Origin: DAINBT01 sp036732785
GTDB lineage: Bacteria > Planctomycetota > Phycisphaerae > Sedimentisphaerales > SM23-30
DNA length: 50,545 bases
Assembly (NCBI GenBank): GCA_964537505.1
Contig: CAZICK010000017.1
Span: 1 to 50,545, forward strand
Direction of reading: 5' to 3'
The notes beneath the pieces are model-generated. The model was not told where the DNA came from. It was given only the letters and a program-made list of their open reading frames with translations, and did not search any database. The translations under genes and the position numbers were made by a program. The first letter of the stretch is position 1. Every line of letters begins with the position of its first letter. Positions 7,900-15,510 of the stretch are shown piece after piece.

Positions 7900-10380
7900 T
7901 TAAATATCAAGGTTTGTCACTTCGAGGGCATGGTCTTCGATAAAGGCTCGACGATGGGCTACGTTATCGCCCATCAATATTGAAAACAGGCGGTCCGCCT
8001 CGGCGGCATCTTCCAGTTTTACGCGCAGGAGTGTTCTTCTTTCCGGATCCATTGTTGTCGCCCACAACTGCTCGGCATCCATCTCACCCAATCCCTTAAA
8101 TCGTTTGATCTCAACTCCCCGGCTGCCTAATTCACGGATTCCTTTGACAATAGACTGGGGGTTGGACACATCCATTACCTTCTGGTCATTGTCGATCAGG
8201 GCAAATTTAGTTGGCACGCGCTCGCCGGCAACCGTCAGTTCCTCCCGCCGAAAGTAGTCTTTTGCGTCAATACTAAATTTAGTCAACTCCGGCCGCAGTT
8301 CGTTAAGCCGCTCTGCTTCGTGCATTTCCTGCGTTACCACCCGTATATGGCTATTATCATCGCCGTTTCCCCGGGCGGTTAATTCTGCGCAGCGCCTGGT
8401 AAAGTCCTCCCCGGCGTGATAAAACTCTCTTTGACCATCGACTACCACCTGATAAGCCGGAAGCCCCTGGGGCCCCCCAATATCATTAGCCATGAACTCA
8501 TTGAAATCTATTCCACGATTACGCAAAACACGCAACTGATCGTCCACGTCGATGAGCATCCCCAATAGTTTTTCCATATCCGCGCCCTGTACAATTGTAT
8601 CTTCCCGTCCGTTCTGACGTATATGAAGCCGTGTTCCCTTGAGGCCTTCAGCCGTTAGGAAGCTGTTCATTTCGTTTTCGTTGAGCAGGAACGTTTTCTT
8701 TTTCTTTCGGGAGATTTCGAACAAGGGCGGCTGGGCAATATAAACCGCTTCCCGTCGGATCAACTCCTTCATCTGGCGGAACAAAAATGTCAACAGAAGC
8801 GTTCTGATGTGCGCCCCATCGACATCGGCATCGGTCATGATTACAATTTTACCGTATCGGCGATTGTCAAAATTGAAGTCATCAGCGCCGATCCCGGTGC
8901 CCATCGCCGAAATAATGGTGCGAATTTCCTCGTGGCCGAGCATTTTGTCGATTCGGGCTTTTTCCACATTCAGAATTTTACCTTTCAGCGGCAGTATTGC
9001 CTGGAATCTGCGGTCACGCCCGCTCTTGGCCGAGCCGCCCGCCGAATCGCCCTCCACCAGGAACAGCTCGGTGGTCTCCACATCCTTACTCGAACAGTCA
9101 CTCAATTTTCCCGGCAGATGTGCGCTACTGAGTGCTCCTTTGCGCCGGGTTAGTTCCTTGGCCTTTCGCGCGGCCTCACGCGCCAGGGCCGCCTGGATTC
9201 CTTTGCCGACCAGCACCGTAGCTACATTGGGGTTTTCCTCCAGGAACTGACCCAACATTTCGTTAACCGCCATCTCAACGAAACTGCCGACATTGGCGTT
9301 CATCAGACGCACTTTCGTCTGCGCCTCAAACTGTGGCTCGGCCAGCTTCACTGAAAGAACCGCCGTAAGCCCCTCTCGCACGTCATCACCGGTGGGTGGT
9401 TGTAAGCCTTTAAGTAAATTACTGTTGCGAGCGTAAGTATTGAGCGTTCGAGTCAACGCGGACCGAAACCCGCTAACATGCGTACCACCATCAAGATTAT
9501 GAATATTGTTAGCAAAGGCCACCACGTTCTCGGTATAGCCGGAGGTGTACTGCATGGCAATTTCACACTCGAGCCGGTTTTGCTCGTCCTCTTTCTTGAA
9601 GTAGATGACGGGCTTGTGCAGCACCTCTTTACCATCATTAAGATGCTCGACAAAAGCTGTCAGTCCTTCATAAAACTGATATTTTTCTTCCTTTCCGACC
9701 CGTTCGTCTGTTAACGTTATTTGCAGTCCCGCGTTCAGGTATGCCAGCTCCCGTACCCGGTGTGCCAGCATATCAAACCGAAATTCCACTTCCGGAAATA
9801 TTTCAGAATCGGGCTTAAATGTGGTGCGAGTGCCGCCGCGTTTGCTCGGTCCGACCTGACGCATTTCTCCTTTTTTGGTCCCGCGGGCAAATTCCATACG
9901 ATAAAGTACTCCTTCGCGGCCTACTTCCACGTCCAGCCATTCCGACAGTGCGTTCACCACGGAGATGCCCACCCCGTGCAATCCACCCGAAACCCGATAG
10001 CTTTTATTGTCAAATTTACCTCCGGAATGCAGTATCGTATGAACCACTTCCAGGGCCGGCTTGCCGGTGCTTTTCTCTATATCGACTGGTATCCCACGCC
10101 CGTCATCTTCGACCGTACAACTGCCATCGGCATTGATCTGCACTTTGATACTGCTGCAGTATCCCGCCATCGCCTCATCAATGGAATTGTCCATCACTTC
10201 ATTGACCAGATGATGCAATCCTCGTGTCTGGCGGTCGCCGATGTACATCTCCGGCCGCTTGCGTACCGCAGCCATGCCCTCCAGTACAGTAATCTGATCG
10301 GCGCCGTACTGCTCGGCAGTTGCGGTCGCTATAGTGGTTTTGGTCGTTTGCTCCTGTTGTGGTTTGGTTATCTCGTCCAT
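7900..10380 (-). CDS. gyrB: DNA gyrase subunit B
   Basis: 826 residues. ATPase subunit of gyrase, which introduces negative supercoils with GyrA. GHKL ATPase motifs: NSIDEA (65-70), DDGRGIPVD (92-100), GGLHGVGIS (132-140); the switch lysine is in QTK (354-356). The Toprim domain has EGDSAGG (443-449) and the metal-binding DADVDGAH (517-524). An insertion of roughly 170 residues lies between the Toprim domain and the C-terminal RFKGLGEM, as in proteobacterial GyrB. It lies downstream of dnaN and dciA in a conserved origin-type cluster. No clear Shine-Dalgarno site precedes the ATG. Confidence 0.97.
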   Translation of the reverse strand: MDEITKPQQEQTTKTTIATATAEQYGADQITVLEGMAAVRKRPEMYIGDRQTRGLHHLVNEVMDNSIDEAMAGYCSSIKVQINADGSCTVEDDGRGIPVDIEKSTGKPALEVVHTILHSGGKFDNKSYRVSGGLHGVGISVVNALSEWLDVEVGREGVLYRMEFARGTKKGEMRQVGPSKRGGTRTTFKPDSEIFPEVEFRFDMLAHRVRELAYLNAGLQITLTDERVGKEEKYQFYEGLTAFVEHLNDGKEVLHKPVIYFKKEDEQNRLECEIAMQYTSGYTENVVAFANNIHNLDGGTHVSGFRSALTRTLNTYARNSNLLKGLQPPTGDDVREGLTAVLSVKLAEPQFEAQTKVRLMNANVGSFVEMAVNEMLGQFLEENPNVATVLVGKGIQAALAREAARKAKELTRRKGALSSAHLPGKLSDCSSKDVETTELFLVEGDSAGGSAKSGRDRRFQAILPLKGKILNVEKARIDKMLGHEEIRTIISAMGTGIGADDFNFDNRRYGKIVIMTDADVDGAHIRTLLLTFLFRQMKELIRREAVYIAQPPLFEISRKKKKTFLLNENEMNSFLTAEGLKGTRLHIRQNGREDTIVQGADMEKLLGMLIDVDDQLRVLRNRGIDFNEFMANDIGGPQGLPAYQVVVDGQREFYHAGEDFTRRCAELTARGNGDDNSHIRVVTQEMHEAERLNELRPELTKFSIDAKDYFRREELTVAGERVPTKFALIDNDQKVMDVSNPQSIVKGIRELGSRGVEIKRFKGLGEMDAEQLWATTMDPERRTLLRVKLEDAAEADRLFSILMGDNVAHRRAFIEDHALEVTNLDI

Positions 10381-10452
10381 TTGTTTTTTTTGTTGTCTCT
10401 TGAAAAGTAATTGATTGAGGAAATGTAAGTGAAATACAAATTCCTATACATT

Positions 10453-10869
10453 TTAATTGTAATTCGATATTTTATTTCCGTTTTCGTCCAAATGGTACCA
10501 CCGTCCCCGCACCAGTTTGATTTGCCAAAGCGGCACGCCAGGGCAGACCTGACGCAATTGATCCAGCAGTCTTTCACGTATCAGCATATCCAGTTCCGCC
10601 AGATGTGGGGCGCTATCAACCAACACGCGTAGTCGGCCTGCTCGATAATCTTCCAGGCAACTATGCTCGACAAGCTCTTCCGGCAGCAACTCAACCCAGC
10701 CGCGCGCCAACTGTGCCAGTTTTTTCTGACGCGGGATGACCGCCCGACGCATAAACATATCCACGCTGGCTTTCAAAGACCGGGGCAGAGCTTCCCGCGG
10801 CCGCCATAGCTGCTGTTGTCGCCATAGCTGCTCAAGTTTACCTTTATCCCATTTCTCCATAGCTCGCAT
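10453..10869 (-). CDS. dciA: DciA-like protein (DUF721), predicted helicase loader
   Basis: 138 residues. DUF721/DciA proteins are the ancestral bacterial loaders of the replicative helicase DnaB, and are often encoded between dnaN/recF and gyrB, as here. The C-terminal core LRVLVDSAPHLAELDMLIRERLLDQL is the typical family segment, and the N-terminal basic stretch (LWRPREALPRSLKASVDMFMRRAVI) is also usual. It sits 72 bases upstream of gyrB and 94 bases downstream of dnaN. The short length makes the family call less certain than that of its neighbours, but the position supports it strongly. Confidence 0.8.
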   Translation of the reverse strand: MRAMEKWDKGKLEQLWRQQQLWRPREALPRSLKASVDMFMRRAVIPRQKKLAQLARGWVELLPEELVEHSCLEDYRAGRLRVLVDSAPHLAELDMLIRERLLDQLRQVCPGVPLWQIKLVRGRWYHLDENGNKISNYN

Positions 10870-10963
10870 ATAATGTCGGTTTTTAGCCCGTCGATTATCC
10901 TGTTTTTTACTTGCGCATAAAATCGTTCTTGTTTTGTCTTTACCCTTTCGTGCCGCCGGGCCT

Positions 10964-12085
10964 TTATCCTTCCTTTTTTACCTGTACCGACACCGGCATC
11001 AGCACATAAAGAAAATCCTTACCCGCTCGAATCACACCTGGTTTGCTCGCATCGATAAATTCCAAGATCACTTCCGGTTCTTCTATCACCCGCAGGGCTT
11101 CCAACATATATTGTGGATTAAATCCAACATCGAAGGCCTCTCCTTTATAGCTGACCGGCATCTTAACTTCAGCGTCACCTGCCTCCGGCGTACTCGAGCT
11201 TAGACACAAACTGTCCTCGGTAAAACTCAATAAAATCCCTTTGGATTGTTCGCTTGCCAGCAAAGCCGCACGCCGCACGCCGCTGTGCAACAATTCCGCC
11301 TCAACCTTTATTTTTCTCTCACAATTTTCAGGAATAACATCGGTATATTTAGGAAAACGACCCTGTACCAGATTGCTTATCACCTGAACCGTAGTAGTGC
11401 AGATGTATATCTGATTATCCATAAAACCAATTTGCGCCTTTTCCTCCGGATCGTTTAGTATCCGTTCCACCACCTGCATGGTCTTACCAGGCACTACCGC
11501 CATTTGTTCATCCTCCCCCGGAGCCGTAATCATCAGCCCATCCACTTTCGCCAAACGTCGTCCATCAGTAGCCACCATACGTAGTTTCTTACCATGCCGT
11601 TCCCATAAAACACCATTTATAGCGTAACGGGTACTTTCCTTGGCCGCAGCAAAACTTGTCAGGTGTATCATTCGTTTGAGCACGCCAGCCTGTATTTGCA
11701 ACATCTGTTCCTGCGGAGTAATCTGTATTACCGGATAGTCGTCCGGATCGTGCCCATAAATACGAAATCGGCTGTCTTTACCTACTACCTGACATGTTGC
11801 GTCAGTCAGTTCCAGCTCGACTGTCTCGTCGGAGCTATCATGTAAAATAGCAGCCATGCGATCCGCTGGTACAACTGTACTGCCGGCTGTTTCCACCTGC
11901 ACCTGTGGTATTGTGCATCGAATGGTGATTTCGCCGTCGGTAGCGGTGACAGTGACGATTTGTTTCTGTTGATCCGCTTGAATTTTGGCACATTGCAAGA
12001 TGGGTTTTGGGGTTCTGATGGGCACTATCGATGAGGCTAATTGTATGGCTTCGTGCAATGCCGGGCGATTACATTTTACTTTCAT
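10964..12085 (-). CDS. dnaN: DNA polymerase III beta subunit (sliding clamp)
   Basis: 373 residues. Dimeric ring that holds the replicative polymerase on DNA. The N-terminus (MKVKCNRPALHEAIQLASSIVP), the middle LKRMIHLTSFAAAKESTRYAINGVLWE, the RRLAKVDG segment and the C-terminal DFLYVLMPV match DnaN, including the closing xxMPV-type end that lines the binding groove. A GAGG site lies about nine bases before the ATG at 12085, which is why I choose it over a GTG at 12100 that overlaps this site. dnaA is not adjacent; upstream is an AT-rich origin-like stretch. Confidence 0.96.
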   Translation of the reverse strand: MKVKCNRPALHEAIQLASSIVPIRTPKPILQCAKIQADQQKQIVTVTATDGEITIRCTIPQVQVETAGSTVVPADRMAAILHDSSDETVELELTDATCQVVGKDSRFRIYGHDPDDYPVIQITPQEQMLQIQAGVLKRMIHLTSFAAAKESTRYAINGVLWERHGKKLRMVATDGRRLAKVDGLMITAPGEDEQMAVVPGKTMQVVERILNDPEEKAQIGFMDNQIYICTTTVQVISNLVQGRFPKYTDVIPENCERKIKVEAELLHSGVRRAALLASEQSKGILLSFTEDSLCLSSSTPEAGDAEVKMPVSYKGEAFDVGFNPQYMLEALRVIEEPEVILEFIDASKPGVIRAGKDFLYVLMPVSVQVKKEG

Positions 12086-12521
12086 TTGTAAATACCTCAC
12101 AGTAAAGTGTTTATACTATATTAGTATTTTAATAAATTAATTTTAGTAGTATAAGTAATATGTCTTGTTACATCTGTTTGTTTTGGTGTCTGATGATTAT
12201 AACCTGTATTCGGATAATAGGTTAGGAAAATCTTTTTTGTGGACAAGCTGTTTGGAGTTCCCTATGTTTTTTGTGAAATCCGGGCAGTTACCACGAGTTA
12301 AAACACTAAATTAACCTTTAATATGCGTGATTTTGTTAAAATTGTTCGAAGAAAGCACATGTTTTCAACAAGAATCACTCTACATTTCACTATGAAGTGA
12401 CCCAAAAGTCACAAGGAAGTATCACTGTTTGATGTGGGTATTGTATCCTGAATGTTGGGTTATCGCTAGTTTTTTTTGGGAGGGGTATATATTTTATTGG
12501 GCGGTCCGGTTGTTGTGACGG
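12086..12521. other. Candidate chromosomal replication origin (oriC)
   Basis: About 430 bases without a gene, immediately upstream of dnaN. Read on the minus strand: a DnaA-box-like TTGTCCACA (12238-12246, 8 of 9 to TTATCCACA), TTATCCGAA (12209-12217, 7 of 9), then a DnaA-trio-like run (plus strand TAG-TAG-TAT-AAG-TAA-TAT at 12144-12161), then a very AT-rich segment (12110-12143) with TATACTA/TAGTATA inverted arms. This order resembles the box, trio, unwinding-element layout of the Bacillus subtilis origin. Few strong boxes are present and GC skew was not computed, so this is a candidate only. Confidence 0.45.
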
Positions 12522-13712
12522 TTAATGCAGATATGGCGTAACGTCAAAGTCACCCACCTTTGCCACATAAAGGTCTCTTCTGGTAAGCAGGTTAATATCG
12601 GGGGTGTTTTCAGTCTGGTCGTCTTTTTTGCCGGGATCTGTCGATTTGGCAGGGTCTATTGGCCGGACTATCGGCCGACATGGTTCACTTTGGTTAATTT
12701 CTGTGACTACCACGGTTTGGCCGTTGTTCAGGAGAACTTGCTCTCCAAGGGTGAAAGCCGGCATGGCAGTAGTGAAAGCCTGGTATATCTCGGGATCGAA
12801 CCACTTGGCATAGCCGGGGTTTTTTAACCGCTTGAGGGCTACCACATTAGGGGCTACGGTCCCGTCGGGCAGGTGTCGAAAGCCGTCGTAACGGTCAACG
12901 ACACAGGCGATTCGGCAAAACACGTGTATTTCGTCTCCGTGCAGGGGAAGGACCAGTTCGTCGGAGCCTGGCAGGGCCTTGCGTACAGGGAACCCGCTGC
13001 CATCGAAGTGCTGATGGTGGTTGAGGACTACCTGTGCGGAGAGGGCATCCAGTCCCCCGCGGCGCATTTCGACACCTATCTCGGTATGTTGCTGCCATAA
13101 AGGGTTACCGCGGTTCTGGGCGGTCAGATGGAAATTTCTCAGTTCCTCTGGCAATTGCAACTTGCCGATATCGTGCAAGAGACATCCTACTCCTAAATAG
13201 GTCAGGTCGGCGGCTATGCCGGCGGGCAGAGTTTGCCTGGCTCGCACGAGGTAGTTTTCCAATCGCATACCGACCAGCATAGCCAGCGACGCTACGATCG
13301 TGCTATGAAGAAAGAGGTCTTGCGATCCTCCCTGTAGTTCCGTGACGAAAAGTGACGTTGGGTTATGGTTCTGCATCAGCCGTTGGAACAGGCGGGTCAT
13401 CTGGGTTACGTACAGACGGTAGTCGATTTTGTCTAATCCCTGGTCTTGGGCCTCGGTAAATTGCTCTTTTAATGATTTGTATAGTGTCTGCTGCTGCTCT
13501 ACCAGTTGCGGGTCGAGTATCTCATCGAGGAAATCCAACCCGGGATATTGAATCCATATATGAGCGACATGTAGGGTCTGCAAGCGTTTTATGTACGTCT
13601 CATCCAGTTGGAAGCCGGCCTTTAGGAGGACATGCTCTAGTTTTTCCGGGTTAGCGACTGAACGCGCCAGTACCATACCCGCAGCAGCCTGTTCGATAGG
13701 GACTTTCAGCAT
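12522..13712 (-). CDS. HD-GYP domain protein, probable cyclic-di-GMP phosphodiesterase
   Basis: 396 residues. HD-GYP proteins cleave cyclic-di-GMP and so control biofilm, motility or development. The N-terminal about 100 residues (VPIEQAAAGMVLARSVAN...) resemble the segment often found before HD-GYP domains. The domain has H136, HD at 180-181 (LLHDIGK), H209 (QHTEIG), the HHQHFDGSGFP signature (232-242) in which GYP reads GFP, and a later DRYDGF. The C-terminal about 60 residues are a polar linker. No GGDEF partner is in the window, but a PilZ protein is encoded at 45565-46359. No strong ribosome site is visible. Confidence 0.85.
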   Translation of the reverse strand: MLKVPIEQAAAGMVLARSVANPEKLEHVLLKAGFQLDETYIKRLQTLHVAHIWIQYPGLDFLDEILDPQLVEQQQTLYKSLKEQFTEAQDQGLDKIDYRLYVTQMTRLFQRLMQNHNPTSLFVTELQGGSQDLFLHSTIVASLAMLVGMRLENYLVRARQTLPAGIAADLTYLGVGCLLHDIGKLQLPEELRNFHLTAQNRGNPLWQQHTEIGVEMRRGGLDALSAQVVLNHHQHFDGSGFPVRKALPGSDELVLPLHGDEIHVFCRIACVVDRYDGFRHLPDGTVAPNVVALKRLKNPGYAKWFDPEIYQAFTTAMPAFTLGEQVLLNNGQTVVVTEINQSEPCRPIVRPIDPAKSTDPGKKDDQTENTPDINLLTRRDLYVAKVGDFDVTPYLH

Positions 13713-13875
13713 AACAGAGCCTGTTATAGAGCCACTTGTTGGTGTTCTGTTTGATATACACGCAACATCCAGGCGCTTAACCGCCTAATATTAAACGACT
13801 TACAACAACGCTGGTAGCAAAAAAAGTTTTCCAGGTCAAATATTCCCCAAAAAGCTTTTTCACATAACGCGATTA

Positions 13876-14535
13876 TCAGGGTGTATATAACATACTTATC
13901 GGCCGATCAATCCTTTTGCCTTGACTGCCGCGGCGAAGGAATAAGCCGCCGATGGACATGAGCAGCAGGCTTGAGGGTTCGGGTGTGAAGAAGATGTTTT
14001 CGATGACAGGGTCATAGCCGGCGACATTGACAAGCTGAATACTGAAAGCGGAATCGTCAAGCCATCTGCCGATAAGGATGTTGGTAACCTGGTTCCAGTA
14101 GTAGTCATCGTGGCACACAATCTCGATATGGGGGTCAGGTATCCAAACGGGCGGATCACCTATCGGTATATCTTCCACATCCTGATAGCTTCGAATTTCA
14201 TCTATTCTTCCGCCACTGAATACCGCGCGCCCACCTGAAATAATATCAAATTCATGAACTTCACCACCCGAAAAATCCAGATGAGTATAACCTCCCATTC
14301 CAAGCCACCATATTCCGCCAGAATATTCAACCAATCGGGTAGTACCCTGAATAGTTGCCTGGCTATAATCATTCAGGTTTAAATCATGCCCCCCCCCTCC
14401 CGTCATCAAAAGAGTCTCCTCATCATGCAAACTCAAAACTGGAAAATATCCATCATCAATAGTATAAGTATAGTCCGCATTTGCGAAAACGGTACAACAC
14501 AACAAAACCATTACTGCCGGAATTAAAGTTCTCAT
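13876..14535 (-). CDS. PEP-CTERM sorting-domain protein, copy 1
   Basis: 219 residues. A signal peptide (MRTLIPAVMVLLCCTVFANA) is followed by a glycine- and beta-rich body with SGG repeats (TGGGG, EYSGGIWWLGMGG, LDFSGGE, FSGGRIDEIRSYQ). A C-terminal PEP-CTERM signal, TPEPSSLLLMSIGGLFLRRG, directs sorting and cleavage by an exosortase in PEP-CTERM bacteria. The exosortase gene is not in the window. About 20 residues follow the basic patch, more than usual. The promoter and ribosome site (GAGGTG, 4 bases before the ATG) match those of copy 2. Codons near residue 47 include a G9 run. Function of the body is unknown. Confidence 0.85.
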   Translation of the reverse strand: MRTLIPAVMVLLCCTVFANADYTYTIDDGYFPVLSLHDEETLLMTGGGGHDLNLNDYSQATIQGTTRLVEYSGGIWWLGMGGYTHLDFSGGEVHEFDIISGGRAVFSGGRIDEIRSYQDVEDIPIGDPPVWIPDPHIEIVCHDDYYWNQVTNILIGRWLDDSAFSIQLVNVAGYDPVIENIFFTPEPSSLLLMSIGGLFLRRGSQGKRIDRPISMLYTP

Positions 14536-14557
14536 AGTTCACCTCGCTTTAGTAATT

Positions 14558-14586
14558 ATTGTAATTCATTCGGAACAAAATGTCAA
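14558..14586 (-). promoter_or_regulatory. Sigma-70-type promoter of PEP-CTERM copy 1
   Basis: On the minus strand TTGACA (14581-14586), 17 bases, TACAAT (14558-14563). The -35 is perfect and the -10 has one mismatch. The leader would be about 16 bases. Confidence 0.75.
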
Positions 14587-14598
14587 GATAAATGCTGG

Positions 14599-14618
14599 AT
14601 TCCCGCTTTCGCGGGAAT
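14599..14618. repeat. Palindromic repeat of the ATTCCCGC...GCGGGAAT type
   Basis: ATTCCCGC, TTTC, GCGGGAAT: an 8-bp stem with a 4-base loop, flanked by CTGG and GACA. Similar elements (for example neisserial dRS3 and related repeats) are widely scattered in bacterial genomes. It lies between the two tandem PEP-CTERM genes, at the point where the duplicated block ends. Confidence 0.6.
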
Positions 14619-14647
14619 GACAGGTTTTTGTTCCCGCAACAGGAAGA

Positions 14648-15435
14648 TTATAAATGATGCCTACCTCTGATGCGGCGAAGGAATAAGCCGCCGATGGATA
14701 TGAGCAGCAGGCTTGAGGGTTCGGGTGTGAAGAAGATGTTTTCGATGACAGGGTCATAGCCGGCGACATTGACAAGCTGAATACTGAAAGCGGAATCGTC
14801 AAGCCATCTGCCGGTAAGGATGTTGGTAGTCTGGTCCCAGTAGTAGTCGTCATGGCAGACGATCTCGATATGGGGGTCGGGTATCCAAACGGGCGGATCA
14901 TCACCTATCGGTATATCTTCCACATACTGATAGCTTCGAATTTCATCTATTCTTCCGCCACTGAATACCGCGCGGCNNNNNNNNNNNNNNNNNNNNNNNN
15001 NNNNNNNNNNNNNNNNNNNNNNNNNNNNNNNNNNNNNNNNNNNNNNNNNNNNNNNNNNNNNNNNNNNNNNNNNNNNACATACTGATAGCTTCGAATTTCA
15101 TCTATTCTTCCGCCACTGAATACCGCGCGGCCGGCAGAATGAATACTAAGTTCGTGAAGTTCACCACCTGAAAAATCCAGATGAGTATAACCACCCATGC
15201 TAAGAAACCATATTCCGCCAGAATATTTCACTAAAGCAGAAGTGCCCTGAATCGTTGCGTTACTCCAGTCAAATAAAGTTAACTCATCCCTCCCCCCCCC
15301 TGTCATTAAAAGCGATTCATAGTCATCTAATGTTAAGCCACCAAAAAAACCATCGGTGATTACATAATCGTAACCGCTGCTCACCGAGGCAATACAACAT
15401 AACAAAAGCACTATAGTCAAAATTAAAATTCTCAT
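14648..15435 (-). CDS. PEP-CTERM sorting-domain protein, copy 2 (interrupted by an assembly gap)
   Basis: The coordinates include 100 N and a duplicated 55-bp end. If the two 55-bp ends are merged, the frame runs through without a stop and gives about 210 residues, close to the 219 of copy 1. It has a signal peptide (MRILILTIVLLLCCIASVSS), the same SGG-rich body and a C-terminal TPEPSSLLLISIGGLFLRR signal. The 3' half is nearly identical in DNA to copy 1 while the 5' half is clearly diverged. The ATG at 15435 is chosen because GAGGTG lies four bases before it, exactly as in copy 1; a GTG at 15447 overlaps that site. A G9 run (15292-15300) lies in the coding part. Confidence 0.75.
14977..15076. 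other. Assembly gap (100 N) with identical 55-bp flanks
   Basis: The 55 bases before the gap (14922-14976) and the 55 after it (15077-15131) are identical. This is what a scaffolder leaves when two contig ends overlap by one k-mer. Either the gap is false, or an extra tandem copy is collapsed here. Confidence 0.95.
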
Positions 15436-15457
15436 AATACACCTCACTTTAATATCG

Positions 15458-15486
15458 ATTGTAATTCATTTCGAACACAATGTCAA
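15458..15486 (-). promoter_or_regulatory. Sigma-70-type promoter of PEP-CTERM copy 2
   Basis: On the minus strand TTGACA (15481-15486), 17 bases, TACAAT (15458-15463). Spacing and boxes are the same as in copy 1, so the promoter was duplicated with the gene. Confidence 0.75.
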
Positions 15487-15510
15487 GACAAATATGCGCT
15501 TCGTTCGCGG

